A stretch of DNA of 64,000 bases from Chryseolinea serpens (GTDB taxonomy: Bacteria > Bacteroidota > Bacteroidia > Cytophagales > Cyclobacteriaceae). Shown one piece after another: positions 51,564 through 59,392 of the stretch. The DNA lies in contig NZ_FQWQ01000003.1 of NCBI RefSeq assembly GCF_900129725.1, positions 716,686 through 780,685 of the forward strand. Reading direction: 5' to 3'. Positions within the stretch are counted from its first letter, which is position 1, and each line of letters opens with the position of its first letter. The notes beneath the pieces are model-generated. The model saw only the letters and a list, made by a program, of their open reading frames with translations. It was not told the DNA's origin and did no database searches. Both the position numbers and the translations under genes were made by a program.

Positions 51564-53321
51564 ATGTCATCCAAAATTAGCATCCTCATCACCATCCTGT
51601 TACTCCATGCTACGTGTGCAGGCAAAGCACAAGATGGTCTTTCGACAGACATCCGACTCAACCAAACAGGCTTTTACCCCAGAAGCCAAAAAGTGGCCGT
51701 GATCACCGCTGAAAGCCCAGCTGAATTTTATATCGAAACCATCGGAGAAAAGAAAAAAGTATGGGAAGGAAAATTGACCGATTATCGCCCGGCAACATTC
51801 ACCAGCAAAAAGACCCGCATCGCCGACTTCACATCGTTTCAACAACAAGGTAACTATCGCCTTGTCGTGAAGGACTTGGGATTCTCCCATCCCTTCGCCA
51901 TCCAAAACAACGTTCACGAAGCCGTGGCAAAAGGCTCTATAAAAGCGTTTTACTTTATCAGAGCCTCCACAGCACTCACCAAACCGTATGCCGGCAAGTG
52001 GGCTCGCGCGGCTGGACATCCGGATACAAAAGTTCTGGTTCACCCCTCTGCCGCCTCAGCACAACGAAAAGCAGGCACCATCATTTCATCGCCGCGCGGC
52101 TGGTACGATGCGGGAGACTACAATAAGTATGTCGTGAACAGCGGCATCACCACGGGGACATTGCTTTCGCTCTACGAAGACTTCCCCCAATACATGAACG
52201 CGGCGTCCTGGAACATTCCCGAAAGCAAAAATGCCGTCCCCGATCTCCTGGACGAAGTGTTGTGGAACCTCCGCTGGATGCTCACCATGCAAGATCCCAA
52301 CGACGGAGGCGTCTATCACAAATGCACCAATGCAAAATTCGACGGGATGGTGATGCCCGAAGTAACCAAAGACCCCCGTTATGTCGTACAGAAAAGTACG
52401 GCGGCCGCGCTGGATTTGGCTGCGGTCATGGCGCAAGCTTCCCGGGTGTACAGAAAATTTGACACGGAATTCCCGGGCTTGGCCGACTCTTGTTTGAACG
52501 CATCCACAAACGCATGGCAATGGGCGACAAAAAATCCGGAGGTGCTGTACGACCAGAACAAGCTCAATGCCGCCTTCGAACCGAAGATCACCACCGGGGC
52601 GTATGGCGACAGTGACGTGAAAGACGAATGGATGTGGGCCGCGGCCGAATTGTATCTCACCACGCACGAAGAAACGTACTACAAAGCTGTGGCGATGTTG
52701 CCGGACGAAAAGATGCCGTTGCCGTCGTGGCCACAGGTGCGACTGCTGGGATACTATTCGCTGGCGCGCTTTTCCGAGGTCTTGACGGGGAAAGCAAAGG
52801 AAGATTTCCCGGAGATCAAAAAGCGACTGCTGCAAACCGGTGATGATCTCACCCGGAAAGTAGACCTGCAACCTTATCAAACCGTGATGGGGCAGACGGC
52901 CAAAGATTTTATTTGGGGCAGCAACGCCGTGGCAGCCAATCAGGGGATCTTGCTGTTGCAATGCTATCGCCTCACAAAGGACAAAAAATATGTGTTCTAC
53001 GCCCTGACCAACCTGGACTACCTCCTGGGAAGAAATGCCACGGGCTATTCTTTTGTTACGGGCTTCGGTTCGAAAACACCCATGCACCCACACCACCGCC
53101 CATCCGAAGCCGACGGCATTGCTGAGCCAGTGCCCGGACTGTTGGCGGGTGGACCCAATCCATCGATGCAGGATAAGTGTCAATACCCCAGCGCCGTCCC
53201 GGATGAAGCCTATGTGGATAATGTGTGTTCCTATGCATCCAATGAAATCGCGATCAACTGGAATGCACCGTTGGTATACCTGGCCTTTGGTATCGAGGCA
53301 TTAGCAGGAGAAGGTCGCTGA
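51564..53321 (+). CDS. Glycoside hydrolase family 9 (endoglucanase-like)
   Basis: 585 residues from the ATG at 51564 (a TTG nine bases earlier is also in frame). Signal peptide (ISILITILLLHATCAGKAQ), N-terminal Ig-like cellulase domain (about 28-115, RLNQTGFYPRSQKVAVI), then the GH9 barrel. GWYDAGDYNKYVVNSG holds catalytic D182/D185, HPHHRPS has the conserved H510/H511-R512, and SYASNEIAINWNAPLVYL has the acid E561. GH9 enzymes cut beta-1,4-glucans (cellulose, xyloglucan, mixed linkage or glucomannan). No sorting domain. The tandem repeat separates it from the PUL, so co-regulation is uncertain. Confidence 0.95.
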   Translation: MSSKISILITILLLHATCAGKAQDGLSTDIRLNQTGFYPRSQKVAVITAESPAEFYIETIGEKKKVWEGKLTDYRPATFTSKKTRIADFTSFQQQGNYRLVVKDLGFSHPFAIQNNVHEAVAKGSIKAFYFIRASTALTKPYAGKWARAAGHPDTKVLVHPSAASAQRKAGTIISSPRGWYDAGDYNKYVVNSGITTGTLLSLYEDFPQYMNAASWNIPESKNAVPDLLDEVLWNLRWMLTMQDPNDGGVYHKCTNAKFDGMVMPEVTKDPRYVVQKSTAAALDLAAVMAQASRVYRKFDTEFPGLADSCLNASTNAWQWATKNPEVLYDQNKLNAAFEPKITTGAYGDSDVKDEWMWAAAELYLTTHEETYYKAVAMLPDEKMPLPSWPQVRLLGYYSLARFSEVLTGKAKEDFPEIKKRLLQTGDDLTRKVDLQPYQTVMGQTAKDFIWGSNAVAANQGILLLQCYRLTKDKKYVFYALTNLDYLLGRNATGYSFVTGFGSKTPMHPHHRPSEADGIAEPVPGLLAGGPNPSMQDKCQYPSAVPDEAYVDNVCSYASNEIAINWNAPLVYLAFGIEALAGEGR

Positions 53322-53380
53322 GCCTGACCGTCGATGTGGGAAAGGAACAAAGAAATTGTATTTTAGGGGACAACCAAAAA

Positions 53381-54211
53381 ATGCCCTCTATGCGCAAGCT
53401 TGTTTCTATCTTTTTGTTTTTAACAGTCACCATTCCTACGCTCGCAACGGTACGCGCGGCGGAACCATCATCCAATTCTGCTGACTCGCTACTATTCTTC
53501 ACCGCTGCCGACGGTGTAAAGATCCACTACGACGTGAAAGGCGAAGGCAAAGCTGTAGTCCTTGTTCACGGATTCATTGTAGACGGTGAATCCTGGAAGC
53601 GCACAGCACTCTACAACGATCTCCTGACAAACGGATTCAAAGTGATCACCCTGGACCAACGCGGCAACGGCAAGTCCGACAAACCTCACACTGCAGAAGC
53701 CTACGCGAACGACGCGGAAGCACGCGACATCATGGGATTGATTTCATTCTTAAAGATCAAATCGTACGACGTGGTGGGCTATTCCAGAGGAGCCATCATC
53801 ACCGCCCGGCTGCTGGTGCTGGATAAACGCGTAGACCATGCTGTGCTCGGCGGGATGGGCGACGACTTTACAAACCCCGAGTGGCCCCGAAGGATCATGT
53901 TCTACAAAGCCCTTAGCGGAGAGCCCGTAAAAGAATTGGAAGCCGTGGTGAAACGCATACAAGATACCGGCCTCGATCAACAAGCCTTGGCGCTCATGCA
54001 AAAAGAACAGCCCTCCACCAGCAAAGAAGCATTGGGAAAAATAAAGAAACCGGTGTTGGTGCTTTGCGGCGACAAAGACTCCGATAATGGGTCTGCCGGC
54101 AAGCTGGCTGCCTTGATCCCGAAAGCAACGTTTCACACCGTGCCCGGCGATCATGGCGGCGCATCGTCCACCAAAGAATTTTCCAGCGAAGTACTGAACT
54201 TCTTTAAATAG
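53381..54211 (+). CDS. Secreted alpha/beta hydrolase
   Basis: 276 residues from the ATG at 53381. It has a signal peptide (KLVSIFLFLTVTIPTLATVRA) and an alpha/beta-hydrolase domain: oxyanion region VVLVHGFIVDGESW, nucleophile S135 in GYSRGA, acid in VLVLCGDKD, and His in VPGDHGG near the end. The triad is complete. Substrate unknown: esterase, lactonase or haloperoxidase-like activities are all possible. It starts 59 bases after the GH9 stop and its 3' end overlaps the convergent PII gene by eight bases. Confidence 0.88.
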   Translation: MPSMRKLVSIFLFLTVTIPTLATVRAAEPSSNSADSLLFFTAADGVKIHYDVKGEGKAVVLVHGFIVDGESWKRTALYNDLLTNGFKVITLDQRGNGKSDKPHTAEAYANDAEARDIMGLISFLKIKSYDVVGYSRGAIITARLLVLDKRVDHAVLGGMGDDFTNPEWPRRIMFYKALSGEPVKELEAVVKRIQDTGLDQQALALMQKEQPSTSKEALGKIKKPVLVLCGDKDSDNGSAGKLAALIPKATFHTVPGDHGGASSTKEFSSEVLNFFK

Positions 54212-54548
54212 CGTCAGGCCCGCGTTCGCCGGTACGCAAACGGATCACTTCTTCCAGCGGGGTGATAAAGATCTTTCCGCTGCCGACCAATCCGCCATCG
54301 TTGGCCTTGGTGGCGCTGATGATGGCGTTGCAAGTGACGTCTACGAACTCGTTGTTGACGGCAATTTCCAGACGGATGTTGGGCACCAGGTTGGGGATCA
54401 CCACCTGCCCGCGATAGATCTCCTCTGTCTTGCTGCGGCCGTGACCGGAAACATGGCTCACCGTGATGCGCGTGATGCCGGCATCGATCAGGGCCTCGCG
54501 CACCTGGTCGAGTTGATTTTCGCGAATGATTGCTATAATGAGTTTCAT
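54204..54548 (-). CDS. P-II nitrogen regulatory protein with atypical T-loop
   Basis: Trimeric sensor of ATP/ADP and 2-oxoglutarate that blocks the ammonium channel. 114 residues with PII signatures: HGRSKTEEIYRGQ, and the C-terminal SGKIFITPLEEVIRLRTGE. The T-loop reads YRGQVVIPNLVPN, so the tyrosine that is uridylylated in enterobacterial GlnB/GlnK (Y51) is absent and the loop is slightly short. Control by covalent modification at that residue is thus excluded; control by nucleotide/2-oxoglutarate binding remains likely. It lies 58 bases after amt on the same strand, the usual amt-glnK pairing. Confidence 0.94.
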   Translation of the reverse strand: MKLIIAIIRENQLDQVREALIDAGITRITVSHVSGHGRSKTEEIYRGQVVIPNLVPNIRLEIAVNNEFVDVTCNAIISATKANDGGLVGSGKIFITPLEEVIRLRTGERGPDAI

Positions 54549-54606
54549 GGATGTTTCAATTTAGTAAAGCGCCGGGTGGAATGCCCAACTTTTTTGTGTG
54601 AATGAA

Positions 54607-55935
54607 TTAGCTGGGATTCGTCATGCCGTATCCTCTTTCACCATGGTAGTAGTTATCCAAACCACGCATCTCGGCCTCGGCGTTGGCGCGTAGCGGGATG
54701 ATCTTGTTCAGGACCACCAGGATGATCCATGTCCCTACACCTGCATAAACAATGGCAATGCCTACTGCTGATGCCTGCACACCCAATTGTTGCCATACGG
54801 TCCAGCTTCCTGCAGCGGTTGCTGCTTCAGCCATCCAGGTGTCGCGGATAAAGAACGTAAGGAAAAGAGCGCCTACAATTCCGCCCACACCGTGGATCCC
54901 AAAAGCATCCAGCGTGTCGTCGTAGCCCAATTTGTTTTTGAGGATAATGGCCAGGTAGCAGATCACGGTCGCCAGGGCTCCCAGTGCTAAAGCGCCAACC
55001 GGTTTCACCACGCCTGCGGCAGGCGTAATGGCTACAAGACCGGCGAGGATACCGCTCACAAATCCAACGGCAGTAGCCTTGCCTTGGTGAAATCCTTCGA
55101 TGATGATCCACGTAAGCGCTCCCGCCGCGGCAGCCACTTGTGTGGCCGTCAAGGCCTGTGCTGTGCTAAGTCCGCTGGAGATACTGCTGCCGGCGTTGAA
55201 GCCGAACCATCCAACCCAAAGCAACCCGGCACCGATCATGGTCATCACCAGGTTGTTCGGACGCATGGGAAGGTGAGGGAACGACTTGCGTCCGCCCAAA
55301 TAGATGGCCGCCACAAGCCCGCTCACACCTGCAGAGATGTGCACCACCGTGCCCCCCGCAAAATCAATCGCGCCTTTCGCGCCAAGGTTGAACAGGAACC
55401 CGTCTGCTGCCCACACCCAGTGGCAAAGCGGGTTGTAAATAAGGATGCCCCACAAGGCAATGAAGAAGCAATAGGATTTGAACGACACCCGTTCGGCAAA
55501 CGCGCCGGCGATGAGTGCGGGCGTGATGATGGCGAACTTGGCCTGGAACATGGAGAATACATATTCAGGAATGCCGGCGGCCATTACTTTGTCGTCGATG
55601 CCGCCGAGAAAGAAATAGTCGTCGCTCCACCCAAACCAGCCTCCCAATACGCTGGGGCCGAAGGCCATGCTATACCCACAGGCTACCCACAGCACCGTCA
55701 TGATGCCCATGGCGGCAAAGCTGTGCATCATGGTGCCCAGCACGTTCTTGGTTCGTACGAGGCCGCCATAGAACATGGCCAGGCCGGGGATCATTAAAAG
55801 CACGAGCGCGGCCGAGGTCAGCATCCAGGCCGTGGCACCGGAATCGATGACCGGCGCATCGGCAGCCCACAAGTGAGCAGCAGGGAAAAGCGTGAAGGCC
55901 AGCAGCAAAAGGAGGAAGCGCGTAGTAATTTTCAT
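54607..55935 (-). CDS. amt: Ammonium transporter (Amt)
   Basis: 442 residues with a signal peptide (FLLLLLAFTLFPAAHLWA) and eleven membrane helices. Amt signatures: MIPGLAMFYGGLVRTKNVL, FNPLCHWVWAADGF-like block NPLCHWVWAADGF, DFAGGTVVHISAGVSGL (pore His in VVHISAG), GWFGFNAGSS and the second pore His in AFGIHGVGGIVGAL. Mediates ammonium uptake under nitrogen limitation, gated by the PII protein encoded next. The 270 bases upstream contain a small CGGT/ACCG hairpin but no motif I can assign to a nitrogen regulator. Confidence 0.97.
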   Translation of the reverse strand: MKITTRFLLLLLAFTLFPAAHLWAADAPVIDSGATAWMLTSAALVLLMIPGLAMFYGGLVRTKNVLGTMMHSFAAMGIMTVLWVACGYSMAFGPSVLGGWFGWSDDYFFLGGIDDKVMAAGIPEYVFSMFQAKFAIITPALIAGAFAERVSFKSYCFFIALWGILIYNPLCHWVWAADGFLFNLGAKGAIDFAGGTVVHISAGVSGLVAAIYLGGRKSFPHLPMRPNNLVMTMIGAGLLWVGWFGFNAGSSISSGLSTAQALTATQVAAAAGALTWIIIEGFHQGKATAVGFVSGILAGLVAITPAAGVVKPVGALALGALATVICYLAIILKNKLGYDDTLDAFGIHGVGGIVGALFLTFFIRDTWMAEAATAAGSWTVWQQLGVQASAVGIAIVYAGVGTWIILVVLNKIIPLRANAEAEMRGLDNYYHGERGYGMTNPS

Positions 55936-56205
55936 TTAAGGCGAATTGGTGGTCTGGTTATATGAAAACTGAGACAGGCATCGCTTAACTTGGAGGGCCC
56001 TCGGTCGAACCGAAGAAAAGCCGTTCAGGTATGGCACGAGCTGCCTAAATTTAGGGGGCAAAATAAAGTAGTTTGGATGGATCTACAAAATCAAGGGTCA
56101 GAAACAACCCAGGGAAGCCCAAAAGAATACAAAAAATATAAAAATCAGTTTAAATTTTAACGAACTAGTAAGCCTTATCAACCCTAACAAACGGTAACCA
56201 GCCTT

Positions 56206-57225
56206 ATGCGCGAGACAAAACCCGAATTCATACACATCCCTAAACCTCAAATGGAAGAAGCCTTCCGGCAGATCCTGCTTCGCCATGGTTTCCCCACCGC
56301 CAAAGCGGCAACGTGTGCGGCAATATTCACCGACAACAGCATCGATGGCGTGTACACCCACGGCGTGAACCGCTTCTCCCGGTTTGTCAAATACACCCAA
56401 CAGGGCCATATTCTCCCGGAGAAAGAAGCCGTGCTGAAACATGCCGCCGGGTGCCTGGAGCAATGGGATGGTCAGTCGGCTGCAGGGCCGCTCAATGCCT
56501 TGCAGTGCACCGAGCGCGTGATGGAGATCGCCGGCGTACAGGGCATGGGTTGTGTGGCCCTCGCGCATACCAACCACTGGATGCGTGGCGGAACCTATGG
56601 CTGGAAGGCTGCCAAAGAAGGCTTTGTCTTCATCGGCTGGACCAACACCACCGCCAACATGCCCACCTGGGGTGCCCTCGACAACAAACTGGGCAACAAC
56701 CCGCTCGTCATCGCCGTGCCCCACGAGGGCGAAGCGATCGTGCTCGACATGGCCATGTCTCAATACTCTTATGGCGCCCTGGATTTCTATGAACTCAAGA
56801 AACAGCAACTCCCCGTACCCGGCGGCTTCACAAAAGACGGCGTGCTGACGACCGACCCTTCGGCCATCCGCGAGTCGCAACGCATTTTGCCTATTGGCTA
56901 CTGGAAGGGCTCCGGTTTATCGCTCTTGTTGGATATCGTGGCCACGTTGCTTTCGGGTGGACTTTCCACCGCCGGCGTCTCCCAACAAAAAGCAGAGACC
57001 GGTGTTTCCCAGGTGTTCATGGCCATCGACCTGAAACGGCTGGGGAACTACAAGGCCATGGCCGCCTCGTTGCAACAGATCCTCGATGACTATCATGCCT
57101 CGCGCCCCGATGGGAATTCGCGTGTGATCTTCCCGGGCGAAAGGGTGCTGGCCACCCGCGAAGAAAACACAAAGAATGGAATACCCGTTTTGAAGAAGGT
57201 TTGGGATGAGATCCAACAATTATAG
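56206..57225 (+). CDS. 2,3-diketo-L-gulonate reductase-like (YiaK/DlgD family)
   Basis: NAD(P)H-dependent reductase of the malate/L-lactate dehydrogenase-2 fold. The 339 residues show the catalytic H52 in DGVYTHGVNRF, AHTNHWMRGGTYGW (121 onward, a hallmark of YiaK), NPLVIAVP and LPIGYWKGSGLSLLLD. YiaK reduces 2,3-diketo-L-gulonate to 3-keto-L-gulonate in L-ascorbate/gulonate breakdown; the remaining pathway genes are not visible here. Fits the sugar-acid theme of the window, but it stands alone between amt and a lipase gene. Substrate assignment is by family resemblance. Confidence 0.88.
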   Translation: MRETKPEFIHIPKPQMEEAFRQILLRHGFPTAKAATCAAIFTDNSIDGVYTHGVNRFSRFVKYTQQGHILPEKEAVLKHAAGCLEQWDGQSAAGPLNALQCTERVMEIAGVQGMGCVALAHTNHWMRGGTYGWKAAKEGFVFIGWTNTTANMPTWGALDNKLGNNPLVIAVPHEGEAIVLDMAMSQYSYGALDFYELKKQQLPVPGGFTKDGVLTTDPSAIRESQRILPIGYWKGSGLSLLLDIVATLLSGGLSTAGVSQQKAETGVSQVFMAIDLKRLGNYKAMAASLQQILDDYHASRPDGNSRVIFPGERVLATREENTKNGIPVLKKVWDEIQQL

Positions 57226-57254
57226 TAAATTAGGTAAAACGTTTTTTGTAGAAC

Positions 57255-58343
57255 ATGAAGAGAAAATACTTCGCCCTGTTGGTGTTGATCTTGCTGACAA
57301 CGTTCGCTACAGCGCAAAAATTAAAACCCGGATTCAACAAAGCGGAATACATCGAAATGCTTCGGATAACGTCACGGCATTTTGACACGGCCGCTTCCAT
57401 TCTCAAAATTCCCGGGCCGAAAGATTTTAGAAAGGCCTACAGGTCACCCGTGATGGGTCTCGACAACCGGTGGGACCTCTGGACCAATGGTGATGGCGTT
57501 GGCGTGATCAGCATTCGCGGCACCACGGCGAATCCAAAGGGATGGCTGGAAAATTTTTATGCGGCTATGGTTCCGGCAGCGGGCAAGATTAGGGTGGCCA
57601 GTGATTATGAATTCAGCTATGCACTCAGCCAAAACCCAAAAGCCGCTGTGCACCTCGGCTGGCTCATCGGCACGGCCTTCCTGGCCAGGGACATCGTTCC
57701 AAAGATCGACTCTTGCTATAAGGCCGGCATGAAAGATTTCGTGATCGTCGGTCACAGCCAGGGCGGAGCCATTTCGTACCTGATGACCTCCCACCTGCGC
57801 AGCCTGCAGCAACAAAAACATCTGCCGGCCGATATACAATTCAAGACCTATTGCAGCGCAGGACCGAAGCCCGGCAATTTATATTATGCCTACGAATATG
57901 AAAGCATCACCCTGGGATGGGCATTCAACGTAGTGAACTCGGCCGACTGGGTGCCGGAGACTCCCATCAGCCTTCAAACGGTGAACGACTTCAACAAAAC
58001 CAACGCCTTCGTGAATGCGAGGCCGTTCATCAAAAAGCAAAAGTTCCCAGCGAAACTCGCGCTGAAGCACGTGTATAACAAACTAGAGAAACCACCGCGG
58101 AGAGCGCAGCGCAAATATGAAAAATACCTCGGCAGCTTCCTGTCAAAGCGCGTAAAGAAGGCTTTGCCCGGCTATGTCACACCCGCTTTCGTACACTCGA
58201 CGGATTATGTGCGCACAGGAGCATTCATCATCTTGCTGGCCGATCAGGAATACTTCACAAAGTTCCCCGACAGCAAAGAAAAAATTTTCACACACCACCT
58301 TTTTGAACCCTATTTCTACCTGGCTGACAAATTGCCAGATTGA
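57255..58343 (+). CDS. Secreted class 3-type lipase
   Basis: 362 residues with signal peptide (YFALLVLILLTTFATAQ) and a lipase-3 fold: oxyanion region VGVISIRGTTANPKGWLENFYA, nucleophile S168 in IVGHSQGGAISYLMTSHL, and YCSAGPKPGN following as in fungal-type lipases. The acid is probably in NSADWVPE. The protein is long for the domain, with a basic region near residues 265-300 (RRAQRKYEKY). It lies 29 bases after the YiaK-like gene, perhaps in one transcript. Substrate (lipid or other ester) unknown. Confidence 0.88.
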   Translation: MKRKYFALLVLILLTTFATAQKLKPGFNKAEYIEMLRITSRHFDTAASILKIPGPKDFRKAYRSPVMGLDNRWDLWTNGDGVGVISIRGTTANPKGWLENFYAAMVPAAGKIRVASDYEFSYALSQNPKAAVHLGWLIGTAFLARDIVPKIDSCYKAGMKDFVIVGHSQGGAISYLMTSHLRSLQQQKHLPADIQFKTYCSAGPKPGNLYYAYEYESITLGWAFNVVNSADWVPETPISLQTVNDFNKTNAFVNARPFIKKQKFPAKLALKHVYNKLEKPPRRAQRKYEKYLGSFLSKRVKKALPGYVTPAFVHSTDYVRTGAFIILLADQEYFTKFPDSKEKIFTHHLFEPYFYLADKLPD

Positions 58344-58469
58344 AAATATTATCGCCACCGCACAAACAAATTTCGAAATTTCTGCGTTTTGATTGCTGAT
58401 GACGGACGTTATCCGAAGCTGCGACGACAGTCGTTGCACTGTTAACCCGCTTCGCATGTTTCACTAAAA

Positions 58470-58552
58470 GAAAGGAGGTACAAATGTCTAGTCCCAATGA
58501 AATTTTATCAAAATCAATCAAATCAATCCATCTCACAGGTGTACTGTGTTGA
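58470..58552 (+). other. Perfect Shine-Dalgarno site with 22-codon frame
   Basis: AAAGGAGGT at 58471-58479 lies four bases before ATG at 58484, which opens a frame encoding MSSPNEILSKSIKSIHLTGV plus two residues. Strong Shine-Dalgarno sites are unusual in Bacteroidota, so this could be a real leader peptide. Equally the purine tract may be part of the structured RNA beginning at 58502. No homologue known to me. Confidence 0.3.
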
Positions 58553-58599
58553 AATGAGGGTTTGAATTCCTTGTGAGATTTTTGATTTGTTGATAAAAT
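58502..58599 (+). ncRNA. Long imperfect hairpin, candidate structured RNA
   Basis: Left arm 58502-58539 starts ATTTTATCAA and ends ATCTCACAGG; right arm 58569-58599 starts CCTTGTGAGAT and ends TTGATAAAAT. Pairing covers about 25 base pairs with a few bulges and an internal asymmetric loop. A T-run terminator follows 20 bases later. No transcription start was identified. Confidence 0.4.
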
Positions 58600-58619
58600 T
58601 GAATGAGGATTTATTGAAG

Positions 58620-58652
58620 GAGGCTGTCTCAAAAAGACAGCCTCTCTTTTTT
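58620..58652 (+). terminator. Intrinsic terminator, AGGCTGTC type
   Basis: GAGGCTGTCT pairs with AGACAGCCTC around CAAAA, then TCTTTTTT. Ends the transcript containing the long hairpin, or reads from the lipase gene. Confidence 0.88.
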
Positions 58653-58654
58653 GT

Positions 58655-58934
58655 AACCCCAGGCTTTAGCCTGGGGGTTAGCGCTGACTCTTGCCATTGC
58701 GCCGCGCTCGCATGTTACTGAAAGCACCAACGTTCATGGCGCACCTTTACCACCTCTGGCTCCGAAGTGTGATTGGGCCACCGGCTCAAAGGATAGTCTA
58801 TAGGAGAAGGGCTCGCCACGTCGGCGCACGAGGCATTGCGTACGGTCGGCGCCAAGAAACGTGAAGATCGATCCGCCTTTCCTATGGCGCCTTGTTCTCG
58901 TTATGCCGCTAACCCCAGGCTAAAGCCTGGGGTT
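58655..58934. repeat. 280-bp element, copy A
   Basis: Bounded on both sides by a hairpin AACCCCAGGC/GCCTGGGG(G)TT with tetraloop (TTTA left, TAAA right). Inside, an imperfect hairpin at 58848-58881 has arms GGCGCCA/TGGCGCC. By eye it is about 85% identical to copy B, and its right part matches 11790-11903. No protein-like frame. Confidence 0.85.
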
Positions 58935-58991
58935 ATTATGAATACCTTAGCATGGAGAGCATCGTCTGCGATCTCAAAAAAAATTTCTTGT

Positions 58992-59274
58992 AACCCCAGG
59001 CTTTAGCCTGGGGTTAGCGCGGCTGCCTGCCACTGCGCCACGTTCGCATTTCGGTAGTAGCACGAACGTTCATGGCGCACCTTCACCACCTCTGGCACCG
59101 AAGTGCGATTGGGCCACCCGCTCAAAGGATGGATAGTCTACAGGAGAAGGGCTCACCACGTCGGTGCACGAGGCATTGCGTGCGGTCGGCGCCAAGAAAC
59201 GTGAAGATCGATCCGACTTTCCTGTGGCGCCTTGTTTTCATAGCGCCCGTAACCCCGGGCTAGAGCCTGGGATT
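58992..59274. repeat. 280-bp element, copy B
   Basis: Same orientation and organisation as copy A, starting 337 bases later. End hairpins are AACCCCAGGC/GCCTGGGGTT (58992-59015) and AACCCCGGGC/GCCTGGGATT (59251-59274). The internal hairpin lies at 59188-59231. A 63-codon open frame inside is a by-product. Confidence 0.85.
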
Positions 59275-59333
59275 ACTAAAACCCGGAGTGGGTGCCCATG
59301 GTTTGTTCCGGTTGCTGGCGCTCTCAAAAAAGT

Positions 59334-59364
59334 AGAGGCTGCCTTTTTGAGGCAGCCTCTTTTT
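59334..59364. terminator. Bidirectional terminator next to the permease gene
   Basis: AGAGGCTGCC pairs with GGCAGCCTCT around TTTTTGA; TTTT follows on + and a T-run (ACTTTTTT) on -. Likely ends the permease transcript on the - strand. Confidence 0.88.
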
Positions 59365-59392
59365 CTGTTTTATGATTTAGCGTCAACGGGTC

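Larger units (their letters stand above)
58344..59392. other. 1-kb gene-free region with hairpins and duplicated element
   Basis: Holds, in order: about 110 bases with nothing recognisable; a Shine-Dalgarno-like site with a 22-codon frame; a long hairpin (58502-58599); a terminator (58620-58652); two copies of the 280-bp element (58655-58934, 58992-59274); and a bidirectional terminator (59334-59364). Confidence 0.85.

Noticed and set aside
54607-55935. Possible ammonium sensor fusion
   Set aside because: Amt has normal length with no extra C-terminal domain.
59072-59263. 63-codon frame in element copy B
   Set aside because: Lies inside the repeated element, is not preserved as a frame in copy A, and has no protein-like features.
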